Assembly (NCBI RefSeq): GCF_021412625.1
Contig: NZ_JAKCFI010000010.1
Coordinates: forward strand, 124,001 to 188,000
Origin: Myxococcus stipitatus
Lineage (GTDB): Bacteria > Myxococcota > Myxococcia > Myxococcales > Myxococcaceae
Direction of reading: 5' to 3'
DNA length: 64,000 bases
The notes under the pieces were generated by a model. The model did not search any database, had not been told where the DNA came from, and was given only the letters and a program-made list of their open reading frames with translations. Made by a program: the position numbers and the translations under genes. How positions within the stretch are numbered: the first letter of the stretch is position 1; the number at the start of each line of letters is the position of its first letter. Shown one piece after another: positions 8,470-18,974 of this stretch.

Positions 8470-9714
8470 ATGCGTCTGTTGCACACGTCGGACTGGCACC
8501 TGGGGCACACGCTGTACGACGTCTCGCGGGAGGCGGAGCACGGCGCGTTCCTGGAGTGGCTGCTGGACACGCTGGAGGCGAACGCGGTGGACGCGCTCCT
8601 GGTGGCCGGCGACATCTTCGACACGGCCAACCCGGGCGCGGAGGCGCAGGCGGCCTGGTACCAGTTCGTGGCGAAGGCCCGGCGCAGGCTCCCCCGGCTG
8701 GACGTGGTCGTCATCGGCGGCAACCACGACTCGGCCGCGCGGCTGGACGCGCCGGATCCGCTGTTCGCCGCGCTGGGGGTGAGGGTGGTGGGCGGGCTGT
8801 CCCGCGCGGGCGGGGCGCTGGAGCTGGAGCGGCTGCTCGTGCCCCTCCACGACGCGAAGGGGCACGTCGGCGCGTGGGTGGCGGCGGTGCCGTACCTGCG
8901 GCCCTCGGACCTGCCGCCCGTGGCGGACGACGCGGGCGACAGGCTGGTGGAGGGCGTGCGGGCCGTCTACTCGCAGGTGCTGGAGGAGGCGCGGCGCCGA
9001 CGCCGGCCGGGCCAGGCGCTGGTGGCCATGGGCCATTGCTACATGACGGGCACGGAGCTGTCGGTGCTCAGCGAGCGGAAGATCCTCGGCGGCAACCAGC
9101 ACGCACTACCGGTGGAGCTGTTCCCGGAGGACGTCGCGTACGTGGCGCTCGGACACCTCCACAAGGCCCAGCGCGTGGGGGGGCGCGAGGGCGTGCGCTA
9201 CAGCGGGTCGCCGGTGCCGCTGTCCCTGGCGGAGGCGGGCTACCGGCACCAGGTGCTGCTGGTGGAGCTGGAGGAAGAGGCGCTGGGGCGCGTGGAGGCG
9301 CTGCCCGTCCCGCGACGCGCGGACATGCTGCGCGTGCCGGCGCGGGACGCGCTGCCGCTGGAGGAGGTGCTGGCGCTGCTGGAGGCGCTGCCGGCGTGGG
9401 ACGCGGACGTGCCCGAGTGGCGGCGGCCCTACCTGGAGGTCTGCGTGTCGCTGCCCCGGCCCGAACCGTCGCTGCGGCAGAAGGTGGAGAAGGCGCTGGA
9501 GGGGCGCGCGGCGCGGTTGGTGAAGCTGACGCCCGCGTACACGGGCACCGGGGGCGCGCTGGCGGACGCGCGGCCGGGGCTGTCCTTGAAGGAGCGCACG
9601 CCCGAGGACGTCTTCCGCGCGAGGTACGCGCGCGACTACGAGGAGCCGCCGTCGGAGCCGCTGCTGGAGGCGTTCCACACGCTGCTCACCCAGGTCCAGG
9701 AGGAGTCGCGATGA
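8470..9714 (+). CDS. sbcD: Exonuclease subunit SbcD
   Basis: Nuclease subunit of the SbcCD (Mre11-Rad50-type) complex, which cleaves DNA hairpins and processes double-strand ends. The 414-residue protein begins MRLLHTSDWHLGH, with the first metal-binding motif (Asp8, His10), followed by GDIFDTA, GGNHDS, GHCYMTG and GHLHKAQ, the full set of Mn-binding motifs of a calcineurin-like phosphoesterase. The ATG at 8470 has a GAGGG ribosome binding site about 12 nt upstream; the longer open frame upstream is not coding-like. The stop overlaps the sbcC start in ATGA, indicating translational coupling. Confidence 0.96.
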   Translation: MRLLHTSDWHLGHTLYDVSREAEHGAFLEWLLDTLEANAVDALLVAGDIFDTANPGAEAQAAWYQFVAKARRRLPRLDVVVIGGNHDSAARLDAPDPLFAALGVRVVGGLSRAGGALELERLLVPLHDAKGHVGAWVAAVPYLRPSDLPPVADDAGDRLVEGVRAVYSQVLEEARRRRRPGQALVAMGHCYMTGTELSVLSERKILGGNQHALPVELFPEDVAYVALGHLHKAQRVGGREGVRYSGSPVPLSLAEAGYRHQVLLVELEEEALGRVEALPVPRRADMLRVPARDALPLEEVLALLEALPAWDADVPEWRRPYLEVCVSLPRPEPSLRQKVEKALEGRAARLVKLTPAYTGTGGALADARPGLSLKERTPEDVFRARYARDYEEPPSEPLLEAFHTLLTQVQEESR

Positions 9715-12700
9715 AGGTCCTCTCCATCCGGGGCGCGAACCTGACGAGCTTCGCGGGGGACTTCGCGCTGGAGCTGGACCGGCCGCCGTTGGACAGGCTC
9801 GGCCTGTTCGCGATTACCGGCGCCACGGGCGCGGGCAAGAGCACGCTGTTGGACGCCATGTGCCTGGCGTTGTTCGACCGGACGCCCCGGCTGGGCGGGC
9901 GCGGCGGCGTGCCGGTGGGGCGCGCGGACGAGGAAGAGGAGGCGCGGCTGTCCGCGTACGACGTGCGCGGCATGCTGCGGCGCGGGGCGGGCGAGGGCTT
10001 CGCGGAGGTGGACTTCCTGGGCAAGGACGGCAAGCGCTACCGGGCGCGCTGGTCGGTGTGGCGCGCGCGCAGCCGCGCGGAGGGGCGATTCCGGCCGCAG
10101 GAGATGAGCCTGACGGAGGTGGCGTCGGGGCAGCAGTTCGGCCGGACGAAGGGCGAGGTGCTGACGGCCATCCAGGAGCGGCTGGGCCTGTCGTTCGACC
10201 AGTTCCGCCGCTCCGCGCTGCTGGCCCAGGGCGAGTTCGCGGCCTTCCTCAAGGCGGACGCGAGCGAGCGCGCGGAGCTGCTGGAGCGGATGACGGGGAC
10301 GGAGATCTACAGCCGGCTGTCCATCGCCGCGCACGAGAAGAACAAGGCCGAGCAGGAGGAGCTGACGCGACGCGAGACGGGGCTGAAGGCCATCGCGCTG
10401 CTGTCCGAGGAGGAGCGCGGCGCGGTGGCGGTCCAACTCGGCGCGGAGTCCGAGGCGCGCCAGGCGGCGGAGGCGAGGCTGGCGGAGGCGGAGGCCGCGG
10501 CGGCGTGGCACGCGGAGGGCGCGACGCTGGCGTCCGCGCGGGTGGAGGCGCAGTCGCGGGAGGCCTTGGCGGCGCGGGAGCTGGAGGCGGCACGGCCCCG
10601 GGTGAAGCGCCTGGAGGAGGTCCGCGCGGCGGAGTCGTACCGGGGGCAGGTGGCCGCGGCCGGGGCTTTGGAGCGGCAGTGGGTGGAGGCGCGGTCCGCC
10701 CTCGAGGCGCGCGCGGCGGAGGTGGAGGCGGCGCGGGCCCGAGCCTCGAGCCGGAAGACGCTGCTGGCGGAGGCGGAGGCGGCGAGGGCGGCGGCGCTGG
10801 CGGAGGAGGAGGCCGCGAGGCCGGCCCTGGAGGAGGCGGCGGGGCTGGACGCGCGGCTGGGGGCGGCGACGAAGGAGGCGGAGGAGGCGCGCGGCCGGGC
10901 GAGGGCGTCGAGCGAGGCGGCGGCGAAGGCCCGCGCGGAGCTGGACCAGGTGGTCGCCCGCGAGGAGGCCGCGCGGGTGATGGGGGAGGGGGCGCGGACG
11001 TGGCTTTCGGAGAAGGCCCACTGGGCCGCGCTGGCGGACGAGTGGCCACGCTGGCAGCGAGAGCTGGAGCGGTACGAGAAGGCGCTCGGCGAGGCGCGCG
11101 GGGCGCGGGAGGCGGGCGCGGAGCTGCGCGCCCGCGCGGACTCGCTGCGCGACGCCACCCGGCTGCGCCGGCGGGAGCGCGACGCGGCGGCGGAGGCGGA
11201 GGCGCTCGCCCAGGCGGCCGCCACGCACGCGGACGCGGCGCTGGGGGAGGGCTCGGGGGCCGGACGCCGTGCCCTGCGTGAGTCGCTGCATGCCCGCCAG
11301 GAGGTGCTCCAGGAATTGAAGGAGGCCCGGCGGGAGCTGCTCGCCCGGGCGGTGGAGGCCGCGGACGCGGAGCGCGAGGGCTCGGCGGCGCGCGCGGAGG
11401 CGGAGGACGCGGAGCGTGCGTCGAGCGAGGCCGCGGGGCAGCGCCTCGAGCACGAGGTGACGCTGAAGGAGGCCCGCCGGGCGCTGGCGCAGGCACAGGC
11501 GACGCAAGGCTTCGCGTCGCAGCGGGCGCAGCTCCGGGAAGGCGAGGCCTGTCCGCTGTGCGGCGCCACGTCCCATCCGTATCGCCACGAGGTGTCCGCG
11601 CTGGAGGACCTGGTGGCGCGCTCCTCCGCCCGCGTGGAGGCGCTGGAGTCGGAGCGGGCCGAGAGCGCGCGCCGCGAGGTCGAGGCGAGCACGCGGCGGG
11701 CGGCGGCCCGGGCCCGGCAGACCCAGGCCGAGGAGCGGCGGGACGCCGCGACCGCGCGAGCCGCGGACCACCGCGCCGCCTGGGGCAAGGCCCGCGAGCG
11801 CTGGCGGTCGACCGCGGCGCTGGCCGGCGCGGCGCGCGAGGAGGCGGCGCCCCCCGAAGGAGGGGACTCGCCGGAGGCCGGTGCGTGGCTGGAGGCGATG
11901 GCGGGCGAGGTGCTCGCGCGGCTCGCGTCCGTGAAGGCGGAGGAGGAGGCCGCGGAGGGGCTGGCGCGCGCCTCGCGCGAGGCGCGCGCCGCCCTGGAGG
12001 CGCAGCGCACGCGGCGCGAGGTGGCCGGCGAGGCGCTGCGGCGCGCGGAGGAGGACCTCGCCCGGGCGGAGGGCGCGCTGAAGGAGGGGCTGGCGCGCCT
12101 GGAGGCCGCGGACGCGACGCTGCGGCAGGTGCTCGCGGACGTGTCCCCGGTGTTCGCCAACGACGCCGGCTGGGAGGCGAAGCTGGAGGCCAACCCCGAG
12201 GACTTCCGGCAGAAGTGCGGCAAGCGCGTGACGATGTGGCGGGAGCGCGAGGACGTCGTCCAGAAGGCGAAGGCGCGCGAGGAGGAGGAGCAGCGTCACC
12301 GCGCGCGCATCCAGGGACAGCTCGACGTGAACGCCCGGCGCGCGGAGGACGAGGCGGCGCTGGCCGCCCTCAAGGAGCAGGCGCGCGGAGAGCTGGCGCG
12401 CGCGCGCGCGGGGCTGTTGGGAGGCCGTCCCACCGACGAGGTCCGCGCGGGCCTGCGCGAGCGGCTGGCCCTGGCGACGCGGGCATTCGAGCAGGCGCGC
12501 GAGGCGGCGGAGGCGGGGCGTCAGGCGGAGGAGGTGGCACGGGCCCGGGCGGTGGACGCGGAGCGCGCCCTCGCCGCGGCCCAGGGGGCCCGGGATGCGG
12601 CGTGGGCGGAGCTGTCCTCCAGGCTCGCGGCGCGAGGCACGACGCTGGATGCGGTGGAGGCCCTGCTCGCGCACGACGCCGCGTGGTGTGACGCGGAGGA

Positions 12701-13514
12701 GCGGGCCCTGGCCGCGCTGCGGGAGGCCCTGGCCCAGGCGCGCGCGGTCCTCGCCGAGCGGCGGGAGCGCGAGGCGGCGCACACCGCTTCCGGCGCCCCG
12801 GCGCTGTCGGAGCCCGAGGCCCTGGAGGCACGGGGGCGGCTGCGCGGAGACGTGGAGGCGCGGCGGAGCGCGGAGGCCCGGCTGCGCGCGAGGCTCGAGG
12901 CGGACGACGCCGCGCGGGCCCGCCATGGCAGCGAGGCGGAGGCCCTGGCGGAGCGCCGCCGCGCGGGCGAGGTGTGGAAGGCGCTGGGGGAGCTCATCGG
13001 CTCGCACGACGGCAAGCGCTTCAAGGTGTTCGCGCAGAGCCTCACGCTGGACGCGCTGCTGCTGCACGCCAACGCGCACCTCCAGGAGCTGGCGCGGCGC
13101 TACCGGCTGATGCGCGTGCCCGGGCACGACCTGGACCTGCAGGTCGTGGACGGGGACATGGGAGACGAGGTGCGGGGCGTGGCCAGCCTCTCCGGCGGAG
13201 AGAGCTTCCTGGTGTCGTTGGCGCTCGCGCTGGGGCTGGCCTCGCTCTCGTCGGAGACCACGCAGGTGGAGACGCTCTTCATCGACGAGGGCTTCGGCAC
13301 GCTGGACCCGGAGACGCTGGAGGTGGCGCTGGCCACGCTCGACGCGCTCCAGGCGACGGGCCGGCAGGTGGGCATCATCTCCCACGTCTCCGGCCTGGCC
13401 GAGCGCATCGGCGTCCAGGTGCGCGTGGTGAAGCAGGGCGGCGGGCGCAGCCGGCTGGTGGTGGAGGGAGACCTGGGGCTGTCACTGCTGGTGGGCCAGC
13501 AGGTCGTCGCCTGA
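9711..13514 (+). CDS. sbcC: Exonuclease subunit SbcC (Rad50-like ATPase)
   Basis: ATPase and coiled-coil subunit of SbcCD. The 1267-residue protein has Walker A GATGAGKST near residues 36-44, long Ala/Glu/Arg-rich coiled coils from about 190 to 1070, and a zinc hook CPLCG near residue 614 between the two coils. The ABC signature SLSGGESF near 1160 and Walker B TLFIDEGFGTLD near 1190 complete the split ATPase head. The coiled coils are extremely Ala/Glu/Arg-rich, which in this GC-rich genome generates very long open frames on the opposite strand that are not genes. Longer than E. coli SbcC (about 1050 residues). Confidence 0.96.
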   Translation: MKVLSIRGANLTSFAGDFALELDRPPLDRLGLFAITGATGAGKSTLLDAMCLALFDRTPRLGGRGGVPVGRADEEEEARLSAYDVRGMLRRGAGEGFAEVDFLGKDGKRYRARWSVWRARSRAEGRFRPQEMSLTEVASGQQFGRTKGEVLTAIQERLGLSFDQFRRSALLAQGEFAAFLKADASERAELLERMTGTEIYSRLSIAAHEKNKAEQEELTRRETGLKAIALLSEEERGAVAVQLGAESEARQAAEARLAEAEAAAAWHAEGATLASARVEAQSREALAARELEAARPRVKRLEEVRAAESYRGQVAAAGALERQWVEARSALEARAAEVEAARARASSRKTLLAEAEAARAAALAEEEAARPALEEAAGLDARLGAATKEAEEARGRARASSEAAAKARAELDQVVAREEAARVMGEGARTWLSEKAHWAALADEWPRWQRELERYEKALGEARGAREAGAELRARADSLRDATRLRRRERDAAAEAEALAQAAATHADAALGEGSGAGRRALRESLHARQEVLQELKEARRELLARAVEAADAEREGSAARAEAEDAERASSEAAGQRLEHEVTLKEARRALAQAQATQGFASQRAQLREGEACPLCGATSHPYRHEVSALEDLVARSSARVEALESERAESARREVEASTRRAAARARQTQAEERRDAATARAADHRAAWGKARERWRSTAALAGAAREEAAPPEGGDSPEAGAWLEAMAGEVLARLASVKAEEEAAEGLARASREARAALEAQRTRREVAGEALRRAEEDLARAEGALKEGLARLEAADATLRQVLADVSPVFANDAGWEAKLEANPEDFRQKCGKRVTMWREREDVVQKAKAREEEEQRHRARIQGQLDVNARRAEDEAALAALKEQARGELARARAGLLGGRPTDEVRAGLRERLALATRAFEQAREAAEAGRQAEEVARARAVDAERALAAAQGARDAAWAELSSRLAARGTTLDAVEALLAHDAAWCDAEERALAALREALAQARAVLAERREREAAHTASGAPALSEPEALEARGRLRGDVEARRSAEARLRARLEADDAARARHGSEAEALAERRRAGEVWKALGELIGSHDGKRFKVFAQSLTLDALLLHANAHLQELARRYRLMRVPGHDLDLQVVDGDMGDEVRGVASLSGGESFLVSLALALGLASLSSETTQVETLFIDEGFGTLDPETLEVALATLDALQATGRQVGIISHVSGLAERIGVQVRVVKQGGGRSRLVVEGDLGLSLLVGQQVVA

Positions 13515-13526
13515 GGCCGGGGCGCG

Positions 13527-14441
13527 TCAGGGCGCCGGGCCCACCAGCCCGCGCACCACGGCGGCCACGGCCAGCGGCGTCGCCACGCGGTCGTCCGCGA
13601 TGGCGGCCAGCGCGCGGGCGAACTGCCTCGCGGAGGTGAAGCGCTGGGCGGGGTGGGGCGCCAGCGCTCGGTCCAGCACCAGGGCCAGCGCGTCCGACAC
13701 CGCGGGCGCGCTCAGTCGCACCGGCTTCACCCGCCCGCCCCGGATGGCGGCCTCGACCTCCTCCTCCGGGCCGGAGGGGAAGGGCGACTCCAGCGACAGC
13801 AGCTCGTACAGCAACACCGCCGTGGCCCACAGGTCCACCGCGACGGACACCTCTCCCGCCAGCAGCTCCGGCGAGCGGTAGTGCTGCTTGCCCAGCCGCC
13901 GCGCGTCGAGCGTCATCCCCGCCCGGGAGCGCGCCACGCCGAAGTCCGCCAGCTTCACCTCCCCCGCGCGCGACAGCAGGACGTTGTGCGGGGACACGTC
14001 GCAGTGCACCACGCCCAGGGGACGCCCGGTGGTGCTGGTGGCGGAGTGCGCGTGCTCGAGCGCCTCCAGCACCTGCCGCACGATGAGCACGGAGATGTCG
14101 ATGGGCAGCTCGATGCCGCGCTTGCGGCACTGCGCCAGCACGCGCCCCAGGTCGGGCCCCTCCACCAGCTCCAGCGCCAGGTAGCCCCCATCCGGGGCCT
14201 CGCCGTACTCGATGAAGCCGACGATGTGCGGATGGCTCAGGCACCGCGCGAGCTCCGCCTCGTGCAGCAGCTGCTCGTGGGCCTCGGCGTCGTGGGCGCG
14301 CTCGGGGCGCACGCGCTTGAGCGCCACGTGCTCGCCGGCCCTCGGGCCCTCGCGCACGCGCGCCAGGAACACCTCCGCCATGCCGCCGCGCCCCAGCCGG
14401 GACAGCAGCTCGTAGCGCCCCACCACGCCCAGGTCGCTCAT
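13527..14441 (-). CDS. Hanks-type serine/threonine protein kinase
   Basis: A 304-residue kinase with no membrane helix. The glycine loop LGRGGMAEVFLA is at 16-27, the ATP-binding Lys is Lys42 in VALKRV, the catalytic loop is HCDVSPHNVLL at 146-156 (catalytic Asp148, metal-binding Asn153), and DFG is at 166-168. Cys replaces the usual Arg of HRD, which suggests no RD-type activation-loop control; Ser replaces the usual catalytic-loop Lys, a change common in myxobacterial kinases. The C-terminal 40 residues are helical. The start overlaps the stop of the upstream PilZ gene in ATGA, so both are co-translated and probably act together. Substrate unknown. Confidence 0.9.
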   Translation of the reverse strand: MSDLGVVGRYELLSRLGRGGMAEVFLARVREGPRAGEHVALKRVRPERAHDAEAHEQLLHEAELARCLSHPHIVGFIEYGEAPDGGYLALELVEGPDLGRVLAQCRKRGIELPIDISVLIVRQVLEALEHAHSATSTTGRPLGVVHCDVSPHNVLLSRAGEVKLADFGVARSRAGMTLDARRLGKQHYRSPELLAGEVSVAVDLWATAVLLYELLSLESPFPSGPEEEVEAAIRGGRVKPVRLSAPAVSDALALVLDRALAPHPAQRFTSARQFARALAAIADDRVATPLAVAAVVRGLVGPAP

Positions 14442-15367
14442 CCCATTCCGCCCGCGAGGCTCGCCAGATAGTCGTCCAGGGTACGAGAGAAGGTCGCGTC
14501 GTCGCTCAGGAACGCCAGGCCCACGCCGCCCTGGTACGGGTCGTCCACCACGTGGACGACGACGGCGTCCCCCTGGAGGTGCTCGCCGTTGGGCAGCTTC
14601 ACGTCGACGGTGACGACGCTGTCCGGCAGCGGCCGGTGCGCGGTGCGCACGAAGAGGCCGCCGTTGGAGATGTTGAGCGCGTGCTCGCGCACGAACTCCA
14701 GCTCCGAGCGGAACTCCAGCTCCAGCCGCACCGCGAAGCGCCGCCCCCGCCGCTGGGGGCTGCCCGGCGGCGCCTGGGGCACGCGGCGCGGGTCCTGCTC
14801 CGCGGCCGGGTCGGGAGGAGGCGGCGGCGCGGGGGGCGGCGGCGCGGAAGGGGCGGCGGCGCCTCGCGCGGCCAGCGCGGTCAGGTGCCGCGCCAGCTCA
14901 CGCGCGGCTCCGGCGCGCTCGTCGCCTCCGAACGCGCGGCCCCCCGCGAAGGTGCTGGTGCGGAACGCATCCCGTTCGGCCTTGGGCAGGCGCCACAGCT
15001 CCACGAAGATGCCGCCGCTGCGCTTCACCTCGTCCGCCAACCGCTCCACCGACGCGCGCGGATAGCCGGGGGCCTCCACCTTCAGCTCGACTCCCGCCTG
15101 CTCGTCGCGCGCGGCGACGACCAACTGGAGGGACTGCGCGGTGGGCAGCATGTCGCCGAGCCCCTCCAGCACCTGCGCCGCACGCTCGGGTGACGCCTTT
15201 CCACTCCACAATGCCGCGAGACCGAAGACAGGCACGGAAACGACGATAGCTGACGCCCCCGGAGGCGCGAACAGCGATTGAAGAACAGTCGTATGGCAAT
15301 CGAATCGTGGGGCTGGAGGCTGGGCATACGAAGAGCGACGGAAAACTCGTACTGGAGGGATATCCAC
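14438..15367 (-). CDS. PilZ-domain protein (TIGR02266 type)
   Basis: The protein has about 309 residues from a GTG at 15367. The C-terminal domain (about 205-305) begins RRFAVRLELEF and continues with NISNGGLFVRT and VGLAFL, matching the myxobacterial PilZ subfamily TIGR02266. The middle (about 175-205) is a Pro/Ala linker. The N-terminal 170 residues are unassigned. The usual c-di-GMP motif RxxxR with DxSxxG is only partly kept (NISNGG), as in other TIGR02266 members, so nucleotide binding is uncertain. The first 60 codons are less GC-rich and less coding-like than the rest, so the true start may lie further in, for instance a TTG near 15218. It forms an operon with the kinase downstream. 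Confidence 0.75.
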   Translation of the reverse strand: MDIPPVRVFRRSSYAQPPAPRFDCHTTVLQSLFAPPGASAIVVSVPVFGLAALWSGKASPERAAQVLEGLGDMLPTAQSLQLVVAARDEQAGVELKVEAPGYPRASVERLADEVKRSGGIFVELWRLPKAERDAFRTSTFAGGRAFGGDERAGAARELARHLTALAARGAAAPSAPPPPAPPPPPDPAAEQDPRRVPQAPPGSPQRRGRRFAVRLELEFRSELEFVREHALNISNGGLFVRTAHRPLPDSVVTVDVKLPNGEHLQGDAVVVHVVDDPYQGGVGLAFLSDDATFSRTLDDYLASLAGGMG

Positions 15368-15453
15368 TCACCATTTTCCGGAGGTCTTCATAGACTTGGG
15401 GTTCGCCCTGACTCGTCCCCTCCCCCCCGGAGTCAGGGCCATGGAGTTGCACC

Positions 15454-18400
15454 ATGATGCGCAAGTCATTGGCCCGGGTCTTCTGCTGCGTATTGTTGTC
15501 GGCCTCCGTGCTGACGACGGGTTGCGGTGGGTCGGATCCCGAAGAGCCCATTCCCAACGAAGACAGAGATGCCGGTACCGACGGTGGTTCTTCCGACGGA
15601 GGCGACGGCGGTGGAAACCCCGGCGAGCCCAACGTCGAACCGGATCCGGACCCGGATCCAGGTCCCGTCCCCACCGACATCGGAGATCCGAAGAACACCA
15701 CCAAGGATTCCGACTGCGACGGTCTCACCGACGCCGAGGAGTTCGCCAACGTCTACCCGGGCGGGTTGAAGACGGACCCGGGCAAGCGCGACACCGACGG
15801 AGACGGCATCCGTGACGGCGTGGAGGTCGGTCGGACCTCCAGCGTGGACCCGAGCTGTTCGTTCTACCCGGACAAGGACCCGGACACGCGCACCTCGCCG
15901 GTCAAGAAGGACACCGACGGCGACGGCATCGACGACGGCATGGAGGACCTCAACCGCAACGGCGCGAGGGACCCGGGAGAGACGGACCCCAACGCCCTCG
16001 ACTCGGACGGGGACGGCCTGTCCGACGGTGACGAGGACAAGAACAAGAACGCGGTGGTGAACGCGGGCGAGACGGACCCGCGCAACCGCGACACGGACGG
16101 CGACGGCCTGCCGGACGGCCTGGAGCTGGCGCACGGCACCGACCCGCTCGACCCGGACACGGACGGCGACTCGTGCAGCGACGGCGACGAGGACCGCAAC
16201 CGCAACGGCGTGAAGGACGGGCAGGAGACGGACCCGCGCGTGAAGGACTGCGCGGCCTCCGTGCCGGACGCGGACTTCGACGGCATCCCGGACGAGGTGG
16301 AGCTCGCCACCGGCACCAACAAGGACAACGCGGACACGGACGGTGACGGCCTGCCGGACGGCGTCGAGGACGAGAACAAGAACGGCCGCGTCGACTCCGG
16401 CGAGACGGACCCCCGCCTGACGGACACCGACTGCGACGGCCTCCAGGACGGCCCGGGGCGCAACGGCTTCCTCGGCGAGGACGCCAACGGCAACGGCAAG
16501 GTGGACGGCAACGACACGGACCCCACCAACCCGGACACGGACGGTGACGGTCTGGTGGACGGCCTGGAGCGCGGCGTGGCGACGTCCGCGGCCCCGCGCA
16601 AGGACTGTGGCTACTCCGGTGACACGCAGCCCTCCACGACCACCAACCCCAACGACGCCGACTCCGACGACGACGGCATCGTGGATGGCGCGGAGGACGC
16701 GAACCACAACGGCCAGGTGGACGCGAACGAGCTGGACCCGAAGAACCCCAACGACGGCGCCCCCGGGACGCCCGCGGGTCAGGCCTGCCGCACGAACAAC
16801 CTGCGCCCGGTGACCTTCAAGGAGGAGAACGGCGCGGACATCCGGCTCGCGCTGCCCGCCACCTTCAAGGACGCCAACCTGGTCAACATCAAGTCGGGTG
16901 ACCGCACGGTGGGCATCATCGGCTGGGACGACACGAAGCAGGTGACGTTGATTGCCTACAAGCGGGGCGCCGTGTCGGGCTCCACCACGCCCGTGGGCGA
17001 CGAGGCCGGCATCCGCGGCGCGTCGTTCAACACCGCGACGCGCGACTTCTCGCAGACCTTCACCACGTGGGACGGCCACGCGGCGCTGGCGGCGCGCTAC
17101 GGGCTCAACAACACCACCGACCTGAAGACGTACACCAACACGCTGGTCCGCTCGCTCGTTCCCAACACCACGGGCGCGCTGTCGGGGACCGCGGGCGTCA
17201 CGGGCGCGTTCACGATTCAGGCGCAGTACGTCCACCGCAGCAACGACAGCGTGCTGGTGGTGCTGGCCATCACTCCGACGGCCCGCTACACGGAGGGCCA
17301 GGCCCTGTTCACCCTGGCGGACACGGCGGGCGGCTCGGCGCTGGCGCAGTTCGGCGACGCGGACGCGGTGCAGTGCGAGCTGTTCACCTCGCGGCAGGCG
17401 GTGGTGGACTTCCTCTTCGTCGTGGACGACAGCGGCTCCATGGCCAGCAGCCAGCTGGCCCTGGCGAACGCGGCGACGGCGGTGGCCAACAAGCTGTCCA
17501 ACTCGACGCTGGACTGGCGTCTGGCCATGGTGACGTCGAGCTACACCAACAGCAACGAGCCCAACTACAACACGGTGCGCGGCTTCACCCGCAACGTGAA
17601 CCAGTTCCGCGCGTGGCTGACGGAGGACAGCACCTGCAGCGGCAACCAGTGCACCATCGTCACCATCCCCGCGGGCACGCAGCCCACCACCTGCACCAAC
17701 GCCGACAGCAAGGAGTGCTGGGTGAACACCGACGGCGCTCCCGCGGAGAAGCCGCTGGAGTCGGCCCGCGCCGCCATCAACTTCCTGAAGACCCCGGGCG
17801 GAACCGCCGACACCCGCATCCGGACGGGGGCGAAGGTGGTCGTGGTCGTCCTCACGGACACGGCGGACCAGTCCGGTGACAACACGTCCATCTTCACGCA
17901 GTACTTCAACGACACCGGCACGACCCAGGGCGTCAGCAACAACCCGGTGGACCAGGTCATCCAGGTCCACGGCATCATCTGCCCGCCGGAGAACGCCACC
18001 GACAACACGTCGACGTGGTGCCACACGAGCGAGGACCCCCGCAATCCCAAGCACCTGGACATCATCCAGGCCACCGGCGGCGTGGTGGGCAGCATCCGGG
18101 ACGCGGCCTCCATCACCACGACCATCAACGGCATCGTCGACAGCGTCATCTCGTCGGTGGGCTACCGCACGCAGCAGCCGCCCATCGGCGCGTCGGTGAA
18201 GGTGTCGGTGGCGGAGGTGGCGGACGCGGGCCTGTGCCCCACGGCGGCGGACCTGCCGCGCAGCCGCACCAACGGCTTCGACGTGGACGGTATCAACCGC
18301 ACGCTGTCCTTCTTCGGCGGCTGCCGTCCGAAGACGGCCACCACGCAGGCGGCGGTGTCGTACCGGTACTGGGTCGACCGCTCGACGAACGTCAACGGCG

Positions 18401-18855
18401 TCCCCCCGCCGTGCGAGGGTGACAAGCACTACGACCCGAGCGAGGCGGACTACTGCGACGGCACGCTGTTCTGCAACCGCGTGTCGAACAAGTGCGAGTG
18501 CCCGGCGGACTGCGGCGGCGTGGGCGGCGCGCCCGGTCAGGTGTGCAACACCGACCCGGACGTGTGCGCCTTCGGCTGCACGGCGGACTGCGGCGGCACG
18601 TGCGGTACGTACGAGACGTGCAACTCGAGCACCTGCGCGTGCACCTGCGTGCAGTCCGCGTCGTGCGCGGCCGGGTACAAGTTCGACCCGAGCGTGTGCG
18701 CCTGCACCTGCGACACGGCCGGCCTGAACTGCGGCGGCACCCACCAGGCGGACGCGAACTCGTGCTCGTGCGTGTGCAAGCCGAACTGCGGCGGCTGCCC
18801 GTCGAACTCGGCGTGCAACCCGAGCAGCTGCGCGTGCGAGGGCGACATCGGCTGA
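15454..18855 (+). CDS. Large lipoprotein with TSP3-type Ca-binding repeats, VWA domain and Cys-rich tail
   Basis: An 1133-residue exported protein. The signal ends LTTGC, so Cys24 should be lipidated. An acidic Gly/Asp linker follows, then from about 85 to 450 a long array of thrombospondin type 3-like units built on [10 protein letters not shown], which bind calcium. About 650-890 is a von Willebrand factor A domain with the metal-site motif DDSGSMAS. The last 150 residues carry many Cys in CXC and CGG contexts, resembling EGF/Dickkopf-like modules. This predicts a calcium-stiffened stalk displaying an adhesive domain on the cell surface. It is monocistronic, with a divergent AT-richer promoter region (15190-15453) and a strong terminator at 18922. 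Similar proteins are often called putative internalins or adhesins; the ligand is unknown. Confidence 0.85.
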   Translation: MMRKSLARVFCCVLLSASVLTTGCGGSDPEEPIPNEDRDAGTDGGSSDGGDGGGNPGEPNVEPDPDPDPGPVPTDIGDPKNTTKDSDCDGLTDAEEFANVYPGGLKTDPGKRDTDGDGIRDGVEVGRTSSVDPSCSFYPDKDPDTRTSPVKKDTDGDGIDDGMEDLNRNGARDPGETDPNALDSDGDGLSDGDEDKNKNAVVNAGETDPRNRDTDGDGLPDGLELAHGTDPLDPDTDGDSCSDGDEDRNRNGVKDGQETDPRVKDCAASVPDADFDGIPDEVELATGTNKDNADTDGDGLPDGVEDENKNGRVDSGETDPRLTDTDCDGLQDGPGRNGFLGEDANGNGKVDGNDTDPTNPDTDGDGLVDGLERGVATSAAPRKDCGYSGDTQPSTTTNPNDADSDDDGIVDGAEDANHNGQVDANELDPKNPNDGAPGTPAGQACRTNNLRPVTFKEENGADIRLALPATFKDANLVNIKSGDRTVGIIGWDDTKQVTLIAYKRGAVSGSTTPVGDEAGIRGASFNTATRDFSQTFTTWDGHAALAARYGLNNTTDLKTYTNTLVRSLVPNTTGALSGTAGVTGAFTIQAQYVHRSNDSVLVVLAITPTARYTEGQALFTLADTAGGSALAQFGDADAVQCELFTSRQAVVDFLFVVDDSGSMASSQLALANAATAVANKLSNSTLDWRLAMVTSSYTNSNEPNYNTVRGFTRNVNQFRAWLTEDSTCSGNQCTIVTIPAGTQPTTCTNADSKECWVNTDGAPAEKPLESARAAINFLKTPGGTADTRIRTGAKVVVVVLTDTADQSGDNTSIFTQYFNDTGTTQGVSNNPVDQVIQVHGIICPPENATDNTSTWCHTSEDPRNPKHLDIIQATGGVVGSIRDAASITTTINGIVDSVISSVGYRTQQPPIGASVKVSVAEVADAGLCPTAADLPRSRTNGFDVDGINRTLSFFGGCRPKTATTQAAVSYRYWVDRSTNVNGVPPPCEGDKHYDPSEADYCDGTLFCNRVSNKCECPADCGGVGGAPGQVCNTDPDVCAFGCTADCGGTCGTYETCNSSTCACTCVQSASCAAGYKFDPSVCACTCDTAGLNCGGTHQADANSCSCVCKPNCGGCPSNSACNPSSCACEGDIG

Positions 18856-18921
18856 CGCGCTCGTCGTTGGCTCCGGCCTCCCGCGGTGAAGGGGAGCGCC
18901 GGAGCGGACGCCGGACATGAG

Positions 18922-18954
18922 AAGGCCCCGGAGGCGACGCGCCACCGGGGCCTT
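18922..18954. terminator. Strong hairpin between convergent genes
   Basis: AAGGCCCCGG (18922-18931) pairs perfectly with CCGGGGCCTT (18945-18954) around a 13-nt loop, and CGTGTTTC follows on the plus strand. It sits 66 bp after the VWA lipoprotein stop and 20 bp beyond the stop of the convergent carboxypeptidase gene, so it can serve both transcripts. Confidence 0.75.
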
Positions 18955-18974
18955 CGTGTTTCAGGGCGTGGGGT

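Noticed and set aside
9636-13385. 1249-codon open frame on the minus strand across sbcC
   Set aside because: It is antisense to SbcC, whose motifs are complete; the product is Arg/Leu/Pro/Gln-rich low complexity, typical of a GC-rich shadow frame.
15466-18945. 1159-codon minus-strand frame opposite the VWA lipoprotein
   Set aside because: Arises from the Asp/Gly/Thr-rich repeats read backwards (Val/Arg/Ala-rich product); no motif.
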